Part shown: piece after piece, positions 10,001 to 20,883 of the stretch
Layout of the letters: the number at the start of each line of letters is the position of its first letter
Numbering within the stretch: position 1 is the stretch's first letter
DNA from: Mucilaginibacter sp. PAMB04168
Lineage (GTDB): Bacteria; Bacteroidota; Bacteroidia; Sphingobacteriales; Sphingobacteriaceae
Direction of reading: 5' to 3'
DNA: 64,000 nt
Assembly (NCBI RefSeq): GCF_039634365.2
Contig: NZ_CP155079.2
Location: forward strand, 2,046,001 to 2,110,000
The notes under the pieces: generated by a model
Seen by the model: only the letters and a program-made list of their open reading frames with translations
Database searches by the model: none
Told to the model about the DNA's origin: nothing
Translations under genes and position numbers: made by a program

Positions 10001-10855
10001 ATGAAAGTATTAATCACCTTGTTGCTCTTTTTGCCCTCGCTGTCAATGCAAACGCCAGTGAGCCAGACCCAGCAATCTGACTACAAGCTTGTATGGAGCG
10101 ACGAGTTCAATACAGACGGAGCGCCGAACCCTGACAATTGGACGTATGAGAAGGGTTTTGTTCGCAATCATGAATTACAATGGTATAATACTGAAAATGC
10201 ACGCTGCAAGGGAGGGAAATTGATTATTGAAGCCAAGACAGACACTTCTAAAAATCCAATATACGACCCAACTTCTTCAGATTGGAAAAAAGCCCGTCCA
10301 AAAATTGGGTATACCTCAGCAAGTATCAATACATCAGGCAAGCACCAGTGGCAGTATGGACGTTTTGAAATGCGTGCCCGTTTCGATGTAGACCCTGGGC
10401 TTTGGCCGGCATTTTGGACGTTAGGCGTTAATGGCGAATGGCCCTCCTGCGGAGAAATTGATATTATGGAGTATTACAGGGGCAAAGTCTTAGCCAACAT
10501 TGCCTGCGGAACTTTGGCCAGGTACAAAGCCCGGTGGTTCAGTAATACCAAAGCGCTTGAAGAGTTTAAGGATAAAGATTGGGCTCAAAAGTTTCATACC
10601 TGGAAGATGGATTGGGATGAACAAGCTATTAGTCTTTACGTGGATGATCAACTGCTAAATTCTGTAAAGCTAAGCGAGCTCGAAAACGCCAGTAAAAACC
10701 CGGTTAACCCATTTAAGCAGCCACATTACATTCTGCTTAATCTTGCACTTGGTGGTGATAACGGTGGCGATCCTAAAGGCACACCATTTCCGCGTACCTT
10801 CGAGATTGATTACGTGCGTGTTTACCAAAAAGAACCCAATGCTATTAAACAGTAA
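10001..10855 (+). CDS. GH16 endo-beta-glycanase (laminarinase/galactanase branch)
   Basis: 284 aa, single GH16 jelly-roll domain after a signal peptide (residues 1 to about 18). The catalytic ExDxxE motif is Glu152, Asp154, Glu157 in GEIDIMEYY, with the beta-bulge spacing typical of GH16_3-like enzymes. WxDEFN near residue 25 and GRFEMRARFD near 120 are also present. Enzymes of this branch cut internal beta-1,3 bonds in glucans or galactans. The neighbours favour a beta-1,3-galactan substrate. No lipobox is seen, so it is probably periplasmic, unlike the GH16 lipoprotein at 14332. Confidence 0.9.
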   Translation: MKVLITLLLFLPSLSMQTPVSQTQQSDYKLVWSDEFNTDGAPNPDNWTYEKGFVRNHELQWYNTENARCKGGKLIIEAKTDTSKNPIYDPTSSDWKKARPKIGYTSASINTSGKHQWQYGRFEMRARFDVDPGLWPAFWTLGVNGEWPSCGEIDIMEYYRGKVLANIACGTLARYKARWFSNTKALEEFKDKDWAQKFHTWKMDWDEQAISLYVDDQLLNSVKLSELENASKNPVNPFKQPHYILLNLALGGDNGGDPKGTPFPRTFEIDYVRVYQKEPNAIKQ

Positions 10856-10966
10856 AGGTCACTTACATATAAACAGATTCTGAAAAAGCCTGCATATAAA
10901 AAGATAACTGGGCTTTATTGTAAAAATGTATGCTACAGTTACACATTACTGTAACCGCCAATCTAA

Positions 10967-14080
<3,114 letters not shown>

Positions 14081-14200
14081 CTCCTGCAATCGGAGTGTTT
14101 AGTCTGCCTGGTTCATATTTCTAATGAGTTTTAAAAATGTTTGATAAATTTTGATGGTGTGATTTGAAGTTAAACAGTAGGTTATTTAACATTATGAAAT

Positions 14201-14259
14201 ACCCACCAAAAAAGATTGGTTTACCCCTCACTAGGTAATAGTAAATGGTCCTAATTTGC
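14201..14259 (+). promoter_or_regulatory. Candidate HTCS operator (C-box direct repeat) plus -7-like element, GH16 lipoprotein gene
   Basis: TACCCACC at 14200-14207 and TTTACCCCTC at 14220-14229 place the C tracts 22-23 bp apart. TAATTTGC at 14252-14259 ends 35 bp after the first C of the second box, exactly as at the 20332 site. The element lies about 70 bp before the gene start. Binding by the HTCS is inferred from the recurrence of this layout. Confidence 0.6.
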
Positions 14260-14331
14260 CCAATAATTAATTATTTTTTAATTAATAATATTAGGGGAAG
14301 CCGTTTCTATTAACCAATTAAAACCTTCTTT

Positions 14332-15159
14332 ATGAGACCTTTAAAAATAATTTTGCTTTTACTTTTGTCGCTTACTGCTTTTATCTCGTGTAAAAAAGGC
14401 AATGCTGGCATTGAAGAAACCAGCGCGAGCGCTGACGATCTAACAGTCAAAAAAGATAATGCCGTATCGTGGGTAAACGTCATCCCGGCTAGTTCTTTCA
14501 GCTCGTTCTCTACGTACTGGAATAACCTTTACCCTTGGGGATCTGACCATAATGGTACAGCCAGAATGCGTGCGGAAAATATCAGCGTATCAGGCGGTGT
14601 ATTAACGCTAACCAGTGCGCCAAGCGGCAGCGTGGGTAACAGCAATAAAGACCCTTACTTGCCTATCCATTACTATTCGGGCACCATCTATGCTAAAACA
14701 ATCCCCGTGATTGATACATCATGGCCCAAATGGCACTTTAAAGGCGAGTTTCAGTGCGAATCCCAGCGCGGAACCTGGCCAGCGTTTTGGATTACAGGGG
14801 CAGACTCCTGGCCGCCTGAAAGCGATTTTATGGAATTTAAGGGAAGTGCAACCTGCTGGACAAATACTTACAAAAATTTAAGTGGAGGGTGGTCAAGTGT
14901 GGGTACAACCGTTGCTAGCCCTGGCAACTGGCATACTTACTCAGTATACGTAACCAAAACTAACGCAACCGACGTATCTATAGAATATTGGATAGACGGC
15001 TCGTTAAAAAGTACCCAAACCGGCGCCAACTTTGTAGGTAAACGATTTAACATCATAATTGATTATCAGATGGAGGGCGCATCAGGATCTCCGGGCCCTA
15101 CCGGAACAACGTATATGCGTGCGCGAAACGTTATTGTTGAAAAAAGTGCAACCTTGTAA
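14332..15159 (+). CDS. GH16-family surface lipoprotein, putative endo-galactanase
   Basis: 275 aa. The N-terminus is a lipoprotein signal with the lipobox ending at Cys20 (FISC-KK), followed by a 30-residue polar linker. The rest is a GH16-like jelly roll with catalytic ExDxxE as Glu163, Asp165, Glu168 (PPESDFMEF), WPAFWITG just before it and WHTYSVYV after. A lipidated endo-enzyme next to SusC/SusD genes is the usual surface enzyme that makes oligosaccharides for import. A surface GH16 endo-galactanase plays that role in arabinogalactan use by Bacteroides. It has its own C-box promoter and is separated from SusC by 354 bp holding another. The exact GH16 subfamily cannot be set by eye. Confidence 0.82.
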   Translation: MRPLKIILLLLLSLTAFISCKKGNAGIEETSASADDLTVKKDNAVSWVNVIPASSFSSFSTYWNNLYPWGSDHNGTARMRAENISVSGGVLTLTSAPSGSVGNSNKDPYLPIHYYSGTIYAKTIPVIDTSWPKWHFKGEFQCESQRGTWPAFWITGADSWPPESDFMEFKGSATCWTNTYKNLSGGWSSVGTTVASPGNWHTYSVYVTKTNATDVSIEYWIDGSLKSTQTGANFVGKRFNIIIDYQMEGASGSPGPTGTTYMRARNVIVEKSATL

Positions 15160-15513
15160 ATAACCCCAGCGGCTTCCCCTTAAATTTACCATTCTCCTTG
15201 CTAGTCTACCAAACCCGAAAAAAACAATGCGTTTAAATGGGGTTTAAAATTAACTTTGAATTCTGCTAATTTGCCTGTCAGATGAACAGTCGTAAGATGT
15301 ACAGTGATTATTTAACCCACATTTTAATTAATTGCCCCCGTTTATTTATTGTTTTGTCCCCCTATCTTCATAAATAAATCCCATTAATTAGCATTGTATT
15401 CTCTTAACCGGAGTTGCAAGCCCAATTTAAAAACCAACAACCCATGTCACCTTACTTTGTCCTGTATTGCAGGTTCCGGGTAAGGCTTAACCAATTGTTA
15501 AAATTAAGTATGT
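15160..15513. other. Intergenic region, promoter of the first SusC/SusD pair
   Basis: 354 bp without a convincing gene. It carries the C-box repeat described at 15335 and a leader with TTAACCAATT at 15487-15496, 17 bp before the SusC start. A short ORF starting ATG at 15444 runs into the SusC gene in another frame; I do not consider it real. Confidence 0.65.
15335..15392 (+). promoter_or_regulatory. Candidate HTCS operator (C-box direct repeat) plus -7-like element, SusC1
   Basis: CCCCC at 15335-15339 repeats at 15358-15362, a 23-bp period, with T-rich sequence between. TTAATTAGC at 15384-15392 lies at the same offset (34 bp) as the -7-like elements of the other three sites, although it matches the consensus less well. 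The SusC start is about 120 bp downstream. Confidence 0.58.
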
Positions 15514-18500
15514 ATGAGAAGAACACTAACTTATTATGTTCGGCTTACTGTGCTGGTAAGCCTTCTAATGCACAGCCTTTTGCAGCACGCCTTTGCACAG
15601 GCATCCTATGTAGTGACCGGGCGCGTACTCGATAGCAAAAGCGTGCCCCTGCCCGGTGCATCAATTAAAGTAAATGGAACACAACAAGGGGCGGTTGCTG
15701 ATCCCAACGGTAACTTCAGACTTGAACTCAATGCACCGGTCACACTGGTTATATCCTTTACGGGCATGATTACCAAGACGGTGCAGGTAAGCTCTGCCAA
15801 CACAAAGGTGGATGTTACCCTTGCTGATGGTGGTAAGCAGCTATCAGATGTGGTTGTTGTGGGTTACGGTACACAAAGAAGATCAGATGTAACGGGTTCG
15901 GTAGCTTCGGTACCCAAAAATCGATTGTCGCAGTTGCCGGTTACCAATGTACTGCAGGCGCTTGAGGGCGCCGTAGCCGGCGTAAATATCACTACGGTAT
16001 CTTCTATCCCCGGGTCTCAGCCTGCTGCAACAGTTCGCGGTCAGAACTCCATTACTGCATCAAATGCGCCATTCGTAGTGGTAGATGGAATACCGCTGAG
16101 CAAAACAGGCGGATCACTGAACGATATCAATCCTAATGATATAGCTTCGATGGAAATACTGAAGGATGCCTCGGCAGCAGCTGTATACGGTACCAACGGT
16201 GCAAACGGAGTTATTTTAATTACAACCAAACGCGGCTCAATCGGCAAGCCGGTTATTCGGTACAACGGCTATGCAGGGCTGGAGAATTACGCTCATGTGC
16301 TCGAACCTCGCGACCCAGCTTCATTTACACAGAAGTACCTCGATTACCTTAAGCAGAACAATTTACCACAACAATTTACTGAGCCGGTTTACAACAATGG
16401 CGAACGTGCCAATTACGCAGCCGGAAGAACAGTGAACTGGTTAGACGAAATTAGTCAGCAGGGCGTGATGCAGGATCATAACCTCAGCGTTCAAGGCGGA
16501 AGTCCGGATGTTAAATACTTTGTGTCTGGCGACTACCTGAAACAGAAAGGTATTCTTCAGGGCTATCAATATCAACGCGTTAGTTTCCGTTCAAATCTGG
16601 ATATTAATGTTACCGACTTTTTGACGGTAGGTGCATCTGCTTTTTTTACCAACAATAACTATGATGGTGGCCGGGTAAATCTTCTGTTTGCAACAGCACT
16701 TAGTCCATACGGCAACATTTATAATGCGGATGGTACCTATGCCATTTATCCGCAGGCCCCAGAGCAACTCTACACAAACGCTTTCCTGGGTTTAACAACT
16801 GATGTGGTTAACCGCAGCGTTAACGCGGTTGGCAACGGTTACGCAGACGTTAAATTTGATAAGCTAATTAAGGGATTAAGATACCGCCTTAATGTTGGCT
16901 ATAATTATTTGCCTACCCGCTATAATAGCTACAGTGGCCGCTTGGCTAATTCAACAATAGGATCGGCAACAGCAACGGCTAATGAGACAACGGGTTATAC
17001 AATTGACAACCTGCTTTATTATGTACGTGACTTTAACAAGCACCGTATTGATTTTACAGGTTTATACGGCGCTCAAAGAACGCGGTATTTTAGCCAAACT
17101 TCAGGCGCCACCGGCTTTGTTAACGATGCGCTTTCTTATAACAACATAGGTGCCGGAGCAACTCAAACAGCTGGCTCAAATTCTACTCGTTATGCGTTAA
17201 ATTATTATATGGCCCGTGCGGTATATTCTTATGACCAGCGCTACGTGGCTACTTTAACTTTCCGCCGCGACGGCTCATCTGTTTTTGGTGCCAACACCAG
17301 TAAGTTTGGTACTTTTCCGTCAGCTGCATTAGCCTGGAACATCAGCAATGAGAACTTTATAAAAAGTGTAAAGTGGATCAACACGCTTAAACTGAGGGGT
17401 TCTTACGGCAAATCGGGCAATGAAGCAATTGGCGTTTACGGAACTATCACTACCGACAATAGCGTAAGATTTCCTTTTAACGGTGTAAGCCTTGTTGGTT
17501 TGCAGGCTGGTAACCTGGGTAATGTTAACCTGCAGTGGGAGACCACCAAATCAGGCAATATCGGTATAGACTTTGCCGTGCTTAACAGTCGTATAAGTGG
17601 TACCCTTGATTTTTATCATAACATTACCGATGGATTGCTGCTGCGAAGGGTGCTTCCGGCAGTAACCGGTTATGCTAACGTGTTAGACAATTTGGGTAAA
17701 ACACGTAATAAGGGTGTTGAGCTTACTGTTAATACCCGCAACATACAATCTAAAACCTTTAGCTGGGAAAGTAACATTGTATTTGCCGCTAATAAGAACA
17801 AAATTGTTGACTTGTTTGGTGATGGCCAAAATGATGTTGCCAACAACTTATTTATAGGCTCGCCTGTAGGGTCGATTTACGATTACCGGATGACCGGTGT
17901 GTGGCAAACGGGAGAAGATGCTTCGAGGCAGGACCCCAGCGCAAAGCCCGGCGATCTGAAATTTGCTGACACCAACGGCGACGGCCGTATAACTGCTGAT
18001 GATCGCGTTATTTTAGGGCAGACTGCCCCGAAATGGACAGGCGGTATTTCCAATACCTTCAGATACCAGAATTTAAGTTTGACCGTATTTATCCAAACAG
18101 CACAAGGTATGCTGCGAAACAATACAGATTTTAATTATGCCGATGAAGCCGGGCGCCGTAACACACCGGCCGAAATTGGATATTGGACGCCTACAAACGG
18201 CAGCCAGGAGTTCCAGTCGTTGTCTTACACTAATACGCGAGGCTATGGGTATCCGCGTAACGCTAGCTTTACACGTTTGAAAGATATAACCTTAAGCTAC
18301 ACAGTACCTCAAAGTATGGTTAACAAGCTGGGCATATCAACACTAAGCATTTATGCCAGCGGGCGCAACCTGCATACCTGGACCAAGTGGATTGGTTGGG
18401 ACCCTCAGCAAACTTATTATACCCGCGGTGTTACCAGCCAGGCTAACGATCAGAGTGCGTTTGCAGCAGGCTTTAATAATAACTATCCCATTACGCGTAC

Positions 18501-18534
18501 AGTTGTTTTAGGGTTAAACATTTCGTTGAAATAA
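15514..18534 (+). CDS. SusC-type TonB-dependent outer-membrane transporter 1
   Basis: 1006 aa. Signal peptide to about residue 29, a CarboxypepD_reg-like domain (about 33-105), the conserved DVVVVGYGTQRR segment at 112-123 that opens the plug, the plug (about 125-235, with VDGIPL and LKDASAAAVYG) and a 22-strand barrel. SusC proteins import oligosaccharides across the outer membrane with a SusD lid, powered by TonB-ExbBD. The partner gene starts 14 bp after the stop. It is the first of three tandem pairs and lies directly downstream of a C-box promoter, so it is probably the main transporter induced by the HTCS. Substrate is inferred from the surrounding galactan enzymes only. Confidence 0.96.
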   Translation: MRRTLTYYVRLTVLVSLLMHSLLQHAFAQASYVVTGRVLDSKSVPLPGASIKVNGTQQGAVADPNGNFRLELNAPVTLVISFTGMITKTVQVSSANTKVDVTLADGGKQLSDVVVVGYGTQRRSDVTGSVASVPKNRLSQLPVTNVLQALEGAVAGVNITTVSSIPGSQPAATVRGQNSITASNAPFVVVDGIPLSKTGGSLNDINPNDIASMEILKDASAAAVYGTNGANGVILITTKRGSIGKPVIRYNGYAGLENYAHVLEPRDPASFTQKYLDYLKQNNLPQQFTEPVYNNGERANYAAGRTVNWLDEISQQGVMQDHNLSVQGGSPDVKYFVSGDYLKQKGILQGYQYQRVSFRSNLDINVTDFLTVGASAFFTNNNYDGGRVNLLFATALSPYGNIYNADGTYAIYPQAPEQLYTNAFLGLTTDVVNRSVNAVGNGYADVKFDKLIKGLRYRLNVGYNYLPTRYNSYSGRLANSTIGSATATANETTGYTIDNLLYYVRDFNKHRIDFTGLYGAQRTRYFSQTSGATGFVNDALSYNNIGAGATQTAGSNSTRYALNYYMARAVYSYDQRYVATLTFRRDGSSVFGANTSKFGTFPSAALAWNISNENFIKSVKWINTLKLRGSYGKSGNEAIGVYGTITTDNSVRFPFNGVSLVGLQAGNLGNVNLQWETTKSGNIGIDFAVLNSRISGTLDFYHNITDGLLLRRVLPAVTGYANVLDNLGKTRNKGVELTVNTRNIQSKTFSWESNIVFAANKNKIVDLFGDGQNDVANNLFIGSPVGSIYDYRMTGVWQTGEDASRQDPSAKPGDLKFADTNGDGRITADDRVILGQTAPKWTGGISNTFRYQNLSLTVFIQTAQGMLRNNTDFNYADEAGRRNTPAEIGYWTPTNGSQEFQSLSYTNTRGYGYPRNASFTRLKDITLSYTVPQSMVNKLGISTLSIYASGRNLHTWTKWIGWDPQQTYYTRGVTSQANDQSAFAAGFNNNYPITRTVVLGLNISLK

Positions 18535-18548
18535 TATCTGAAGATATC

Positions 18549-20174
18549 ATGAAAAGAACTTCCATTATAATAGGCGCATTAGTAGTTGTAATACTGGGCG
18601 CTGCATCCTGTAAGAAAGCTTTTTTGGATGAAAAGCCATATTCAAACTACATACCGTCAACAGTAACCGATTCGCTTGGATTTGAGGCATCCCTAATTGG
18701 TTTGTATCAATATCAAACCGGTACGCTAACATGGTCGGCTGACCAGGGCTGGCCCAGTGTTTGGCAAGTGGGTACAGATGTAGCTAATGCCACCGCACAG
18801 CAGCAGGGCATTGAAGTACCTTATTACACCTATTCGCAATTAACCGCTACAGATAGGGCTGCATCGATTACCTGGAGCCGCTATTATGCTTTAATTAACA
18901 ATGCAAACATCATTATTGATGGATTACAGTCTGCCACAGGTATGGGCGCCGTAGGTAAGCGTTTGGTAGAGGCCGAGGCAAAGTTTTTTAGGGGATACGC
19001 TTATAACACCTTGGCCACGCTTTACGGTCGGGTACCTATTATTTTGCATACCATTACCAGTCCTAAGCTGGATTTTACCCGTGCACCGCTCGAAGAAGTG
19101 AACAACCAGATTACAAGCGACCTGGCATTTGCTGCAGCTAACCTGCCCGACCTGAACGCTGGCAACAGCAGAACAAACGCAGCAGGCAAACCCGTAGGCC
19201 GGGCTAACAAGTATATGGCTATGCAGGTACTTGCTGAAGCCTACTTGCGGATGGGTAAAAATGACCTGGCAGAACAGCAGGCCCAAGCCGTTATCAATAG
19301 CGGTAAGTTCGGCCTGATCCGTTCTCGTTATGGAGTTAGGGCTGGGGGTGCCGGCGACTATTATTCAGATATGTTTGTTTATGGTAACCAGCGCCGCTCA
19401 CAAGGTAATACAGAGGCTATATGGGTTTTAGAGCAGGAAAACCCTTCACTGGTACCAGGCGGCAATGTGGATAATGCACAACAGCGTCGTGTTTTTGGTG
19501 CCGCCTATTATGCTATTCCAGGTATGCTACCGGCAGATTCGCTGGGCGGTAGGAGTGTAGGCAGGTTGCGCCTGAGCAATTGGGTATTATACCGGTTGTA
19601 TAAAGGCAACGATATCCGCAATTCTCAGTACAGTATTAAGCGCCGGTACTACTATAATGACCCGGCACCTGCTTACGCATCCCTGTATGGTAAGCCGGTT
19701 CCGTTTACCGGTGCCGATACACTTTTTCGTATCGCACCCAGTACGCTTAAATGGGGCGCTTTCGACCCTAATGACACATTCGGCTATGCTATGATTAAAG
19801 ACTTTATTATGATGCGGTTGGGCGAAACTTATCTTTTGCTGGCCGAAGCGCAGTTTAAACAAGGCAAAATAGGCGATGCTGTAAATTCTATCAACGTTTT
19901 GCGTACCCGTGCCAATGCGCCGCAGGCTACAGCAACTGAAATGTCGCTCGACCTGATATTAGACGAACGTGCAAGGGAATTGATTGCAGAAGAAAACAGA
20001 CGGATGACGCTGATGCGTACCGGTACTTTAGTTACAAGGGCGTTAAATTTAAACAGTAACGATCCTCAAAAGCCAACAACTGGCCTTACCAACACCCACC
20101 TGCTGTTGCCCATTCCTTTAACAGATATTCAGGTAAATAAAGATGCCAGGCTTGAACAAAATCCGGGCTATTAA
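18549..20174 (+). CDS. SusD/RagB-type surface glycan-binding lipoprotein 1
   Basis: 541 aa, lipoprotein with lipobox ending at Cys21 (GAASC-KK). It shows the SusD/RagB layout: N-terminal TPR-like helices with KFFRGYAYNTLATLYGRVPII near residue 150, and a C-terminal region with RLGETYLLLAEAQFKQG and ELIAEENRR that ends in LEQNPGY. It should form the lid of SusC1 and bind the incoming oligosaccharide. A strong rho-independent terminator follows directly, so this pair ends its own transcript. Confidence 0.95.
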   Translation: MKRTSIIIGALVVVILGAASCKKAFLDEKPYSNYIPSTVTDSLGFEASLIGLYQYQTGTLTWSADQGWPSVWQVGTDVANATAQQQGIEVPYYTYSQLTATDRAASITWSRYYALINNANIIIDGLQSATGMGAVGKRLVEAEAKFFRGYAYNTLATLYGRVPIILHTITSPKLDFTRAPLEEVNNQITSDLAFAAANLPDLNAGNSRTNAAGKPVGRANKYMAMQVLAEAYLRMGKNDLAEQQAQAVINSGKFGLIRSRYGVRAGGAGDYYSDMFVYGNQRRSQGNTEAIWVLEQENPSLVPGGNVDNAQQRRVFGAAYYAIPGMLPADSLGGRSVGRLRLSNWVLYRLYKGNDIRNSQYSIKRRYYYNDPAPAYASLYGKPVPFTGADTLFRIAPSTLKWGAFDPNDTFGYAMIKDFIMMRLGETYLLLAEAQFKQGKIGDAVNSINVLRTRANAPQATATEMSLDLILDERARELIAEENRRMTLMRTGTLVTRALNLNSNDPQKPTTGLTNTHLLLPIPLTDIQVNKDARLEQNPGY

Positions 20175-20211
20175 AAAAAAGCGGGTTCGTCCATCGAACC
20201 CGCTTTTTTTT
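20173..20211 (+). terminator. Rho-independent terminator after SusD1
   Basis: GCGGGTTCG (20181-20189) and CGAACCCGC (20195-20203) form a perfect 9-bp stem with a 5-base loop. It is preceded by eight A and followed by eight T, so the hairpin can extend to 17 bp and work on both strands. It overlaps the SusD1 stop codon. It separates pair 1 from pair 2. Confidence 0.95.
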
Positions 20212-20331
20212 GTTTAAGTCGCTTAGGCTTCTAAACGGAGATGTAGGTGTCATTGAGTGCGGCATTATTAATCAATTGATTCATCAAATCTCAGCCTGTG
20301 CCATCCATTAAGCACCGTAATAATGAATTTG

Positions 20332-20389
20332 CCCCTTATCAAATATGGATTTACCCCTTCTGGTGGTTAATTATTTATATTTTATTTGC
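20332..20389 (+). promoter_or_regulatory. Candidate HTCS operator (C-box direct repeat) plus -7-like element upstream of SusC2
   Basis: GCCCCTT (CCCC at 20332-20335) and ACCCCTT (CCCC at 20354-20357) repeat with a 22-bp period. TTTATTTGC at 20381-20389 is a good -7-like match and ends 35 bp after the second box starts, identical to the 14201 site. It is the clearest of the four copies, although the gene is 495 bp downstream. Confidence 0.62.
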
Positions 20390-20429
20390 AATGAGAAGAA
20401 ACCAAAACCAATTATAACCAAACCAATTT

Positions 20430-20453
20430 ATGAAAAAACATTTACCTAGTTAA
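20430..20453 (+). other. Short leader ORF or gene relic (7 residues)
   Basis: An ATG nine bases after the start of an AACCAATTT motif opens an ORF encoding MKKHLPS and then stops. The position, about 40 bp after the -7-like element, is where a normal gene of this locus would begin. It may be a leader peptide or what is left of a deleted gene. No downstream continuation in another frame is recognisable. Confidence 0.35.
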
Positions 20454-20883
20454 ACTCCAATCATCGCTCCCAATGCCACTAATTGATGGTATAAAATGCA
20501 GCGACCAAGCTATTGCTTTTATAGTAGTACTTAGCCAAATAAGACAACCAATATTAAAATCTGTTGCGGGATGTTAGTCAGCCCCACTTGCATGTGTTTA
20601 CATTAAGCCCGTGTGATCTACCTGTGTATACAATAGGCGTTGGCACCGCTTTGTCCAATTTACTTGGATAAAAGAGTAATAGCATGGGTTATTAGGTGCC
20701 TGGCATTAATTAATAGGTGGCGATAGCTCACTTATAGTGTTGGGGACCAACTTTATAAGCTATATGGCGATGTTTCAGGAGCAACGGATTTTTAAGGAAG
20801 CGGCTTCAATTAGTAATCACTAAAGTTTTCCAATTACAACATCCTTTTATAAACAGAAAATACTAACCAATTACTCTTTAATT

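Larger units (their letters stand above)
20175..20883. other. 709-bp intergenic region with promoter, relic-like leader ORF and long untranslated leader
   Basis: After the terminator this gap holds a C-box promoter (20332-20389), two AACCAATT motifs (20406-20413, 20421-20428) and an 8-codon ORF at 20430-20453 (MKKHLPS). Then come about 430 bp in which I see no gene. A second TAACCAATT (20864-20872) precedes the SusC2 start. The promoter is therefore about 500 bp from the gene it appears to serve. A small RNA or the scar of a deleted gene are both possible. Confidence 0.6.

Noticed and set aside
10934..10955. TACAGT-N8-ACTGTA and the overlapping GTTAC/GTAAC palindrome before the LacZ-type gene as an operator.
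   Set aside because: Short, not repeated at other promoters in the window, and no regulator to assign it to.
14294..15179. GGGGAAGCCG (14294-14303) and CGGCTTCCCC (15170-15179) form an inverted repeat flanking the GH16 lipoprotein gene; I considered an invertible segment.
   Set aside because: Ten bases in inverted orientation within 1 kb is near what chance gives. No recombinase gene is near and the promoter lies outside the segment.
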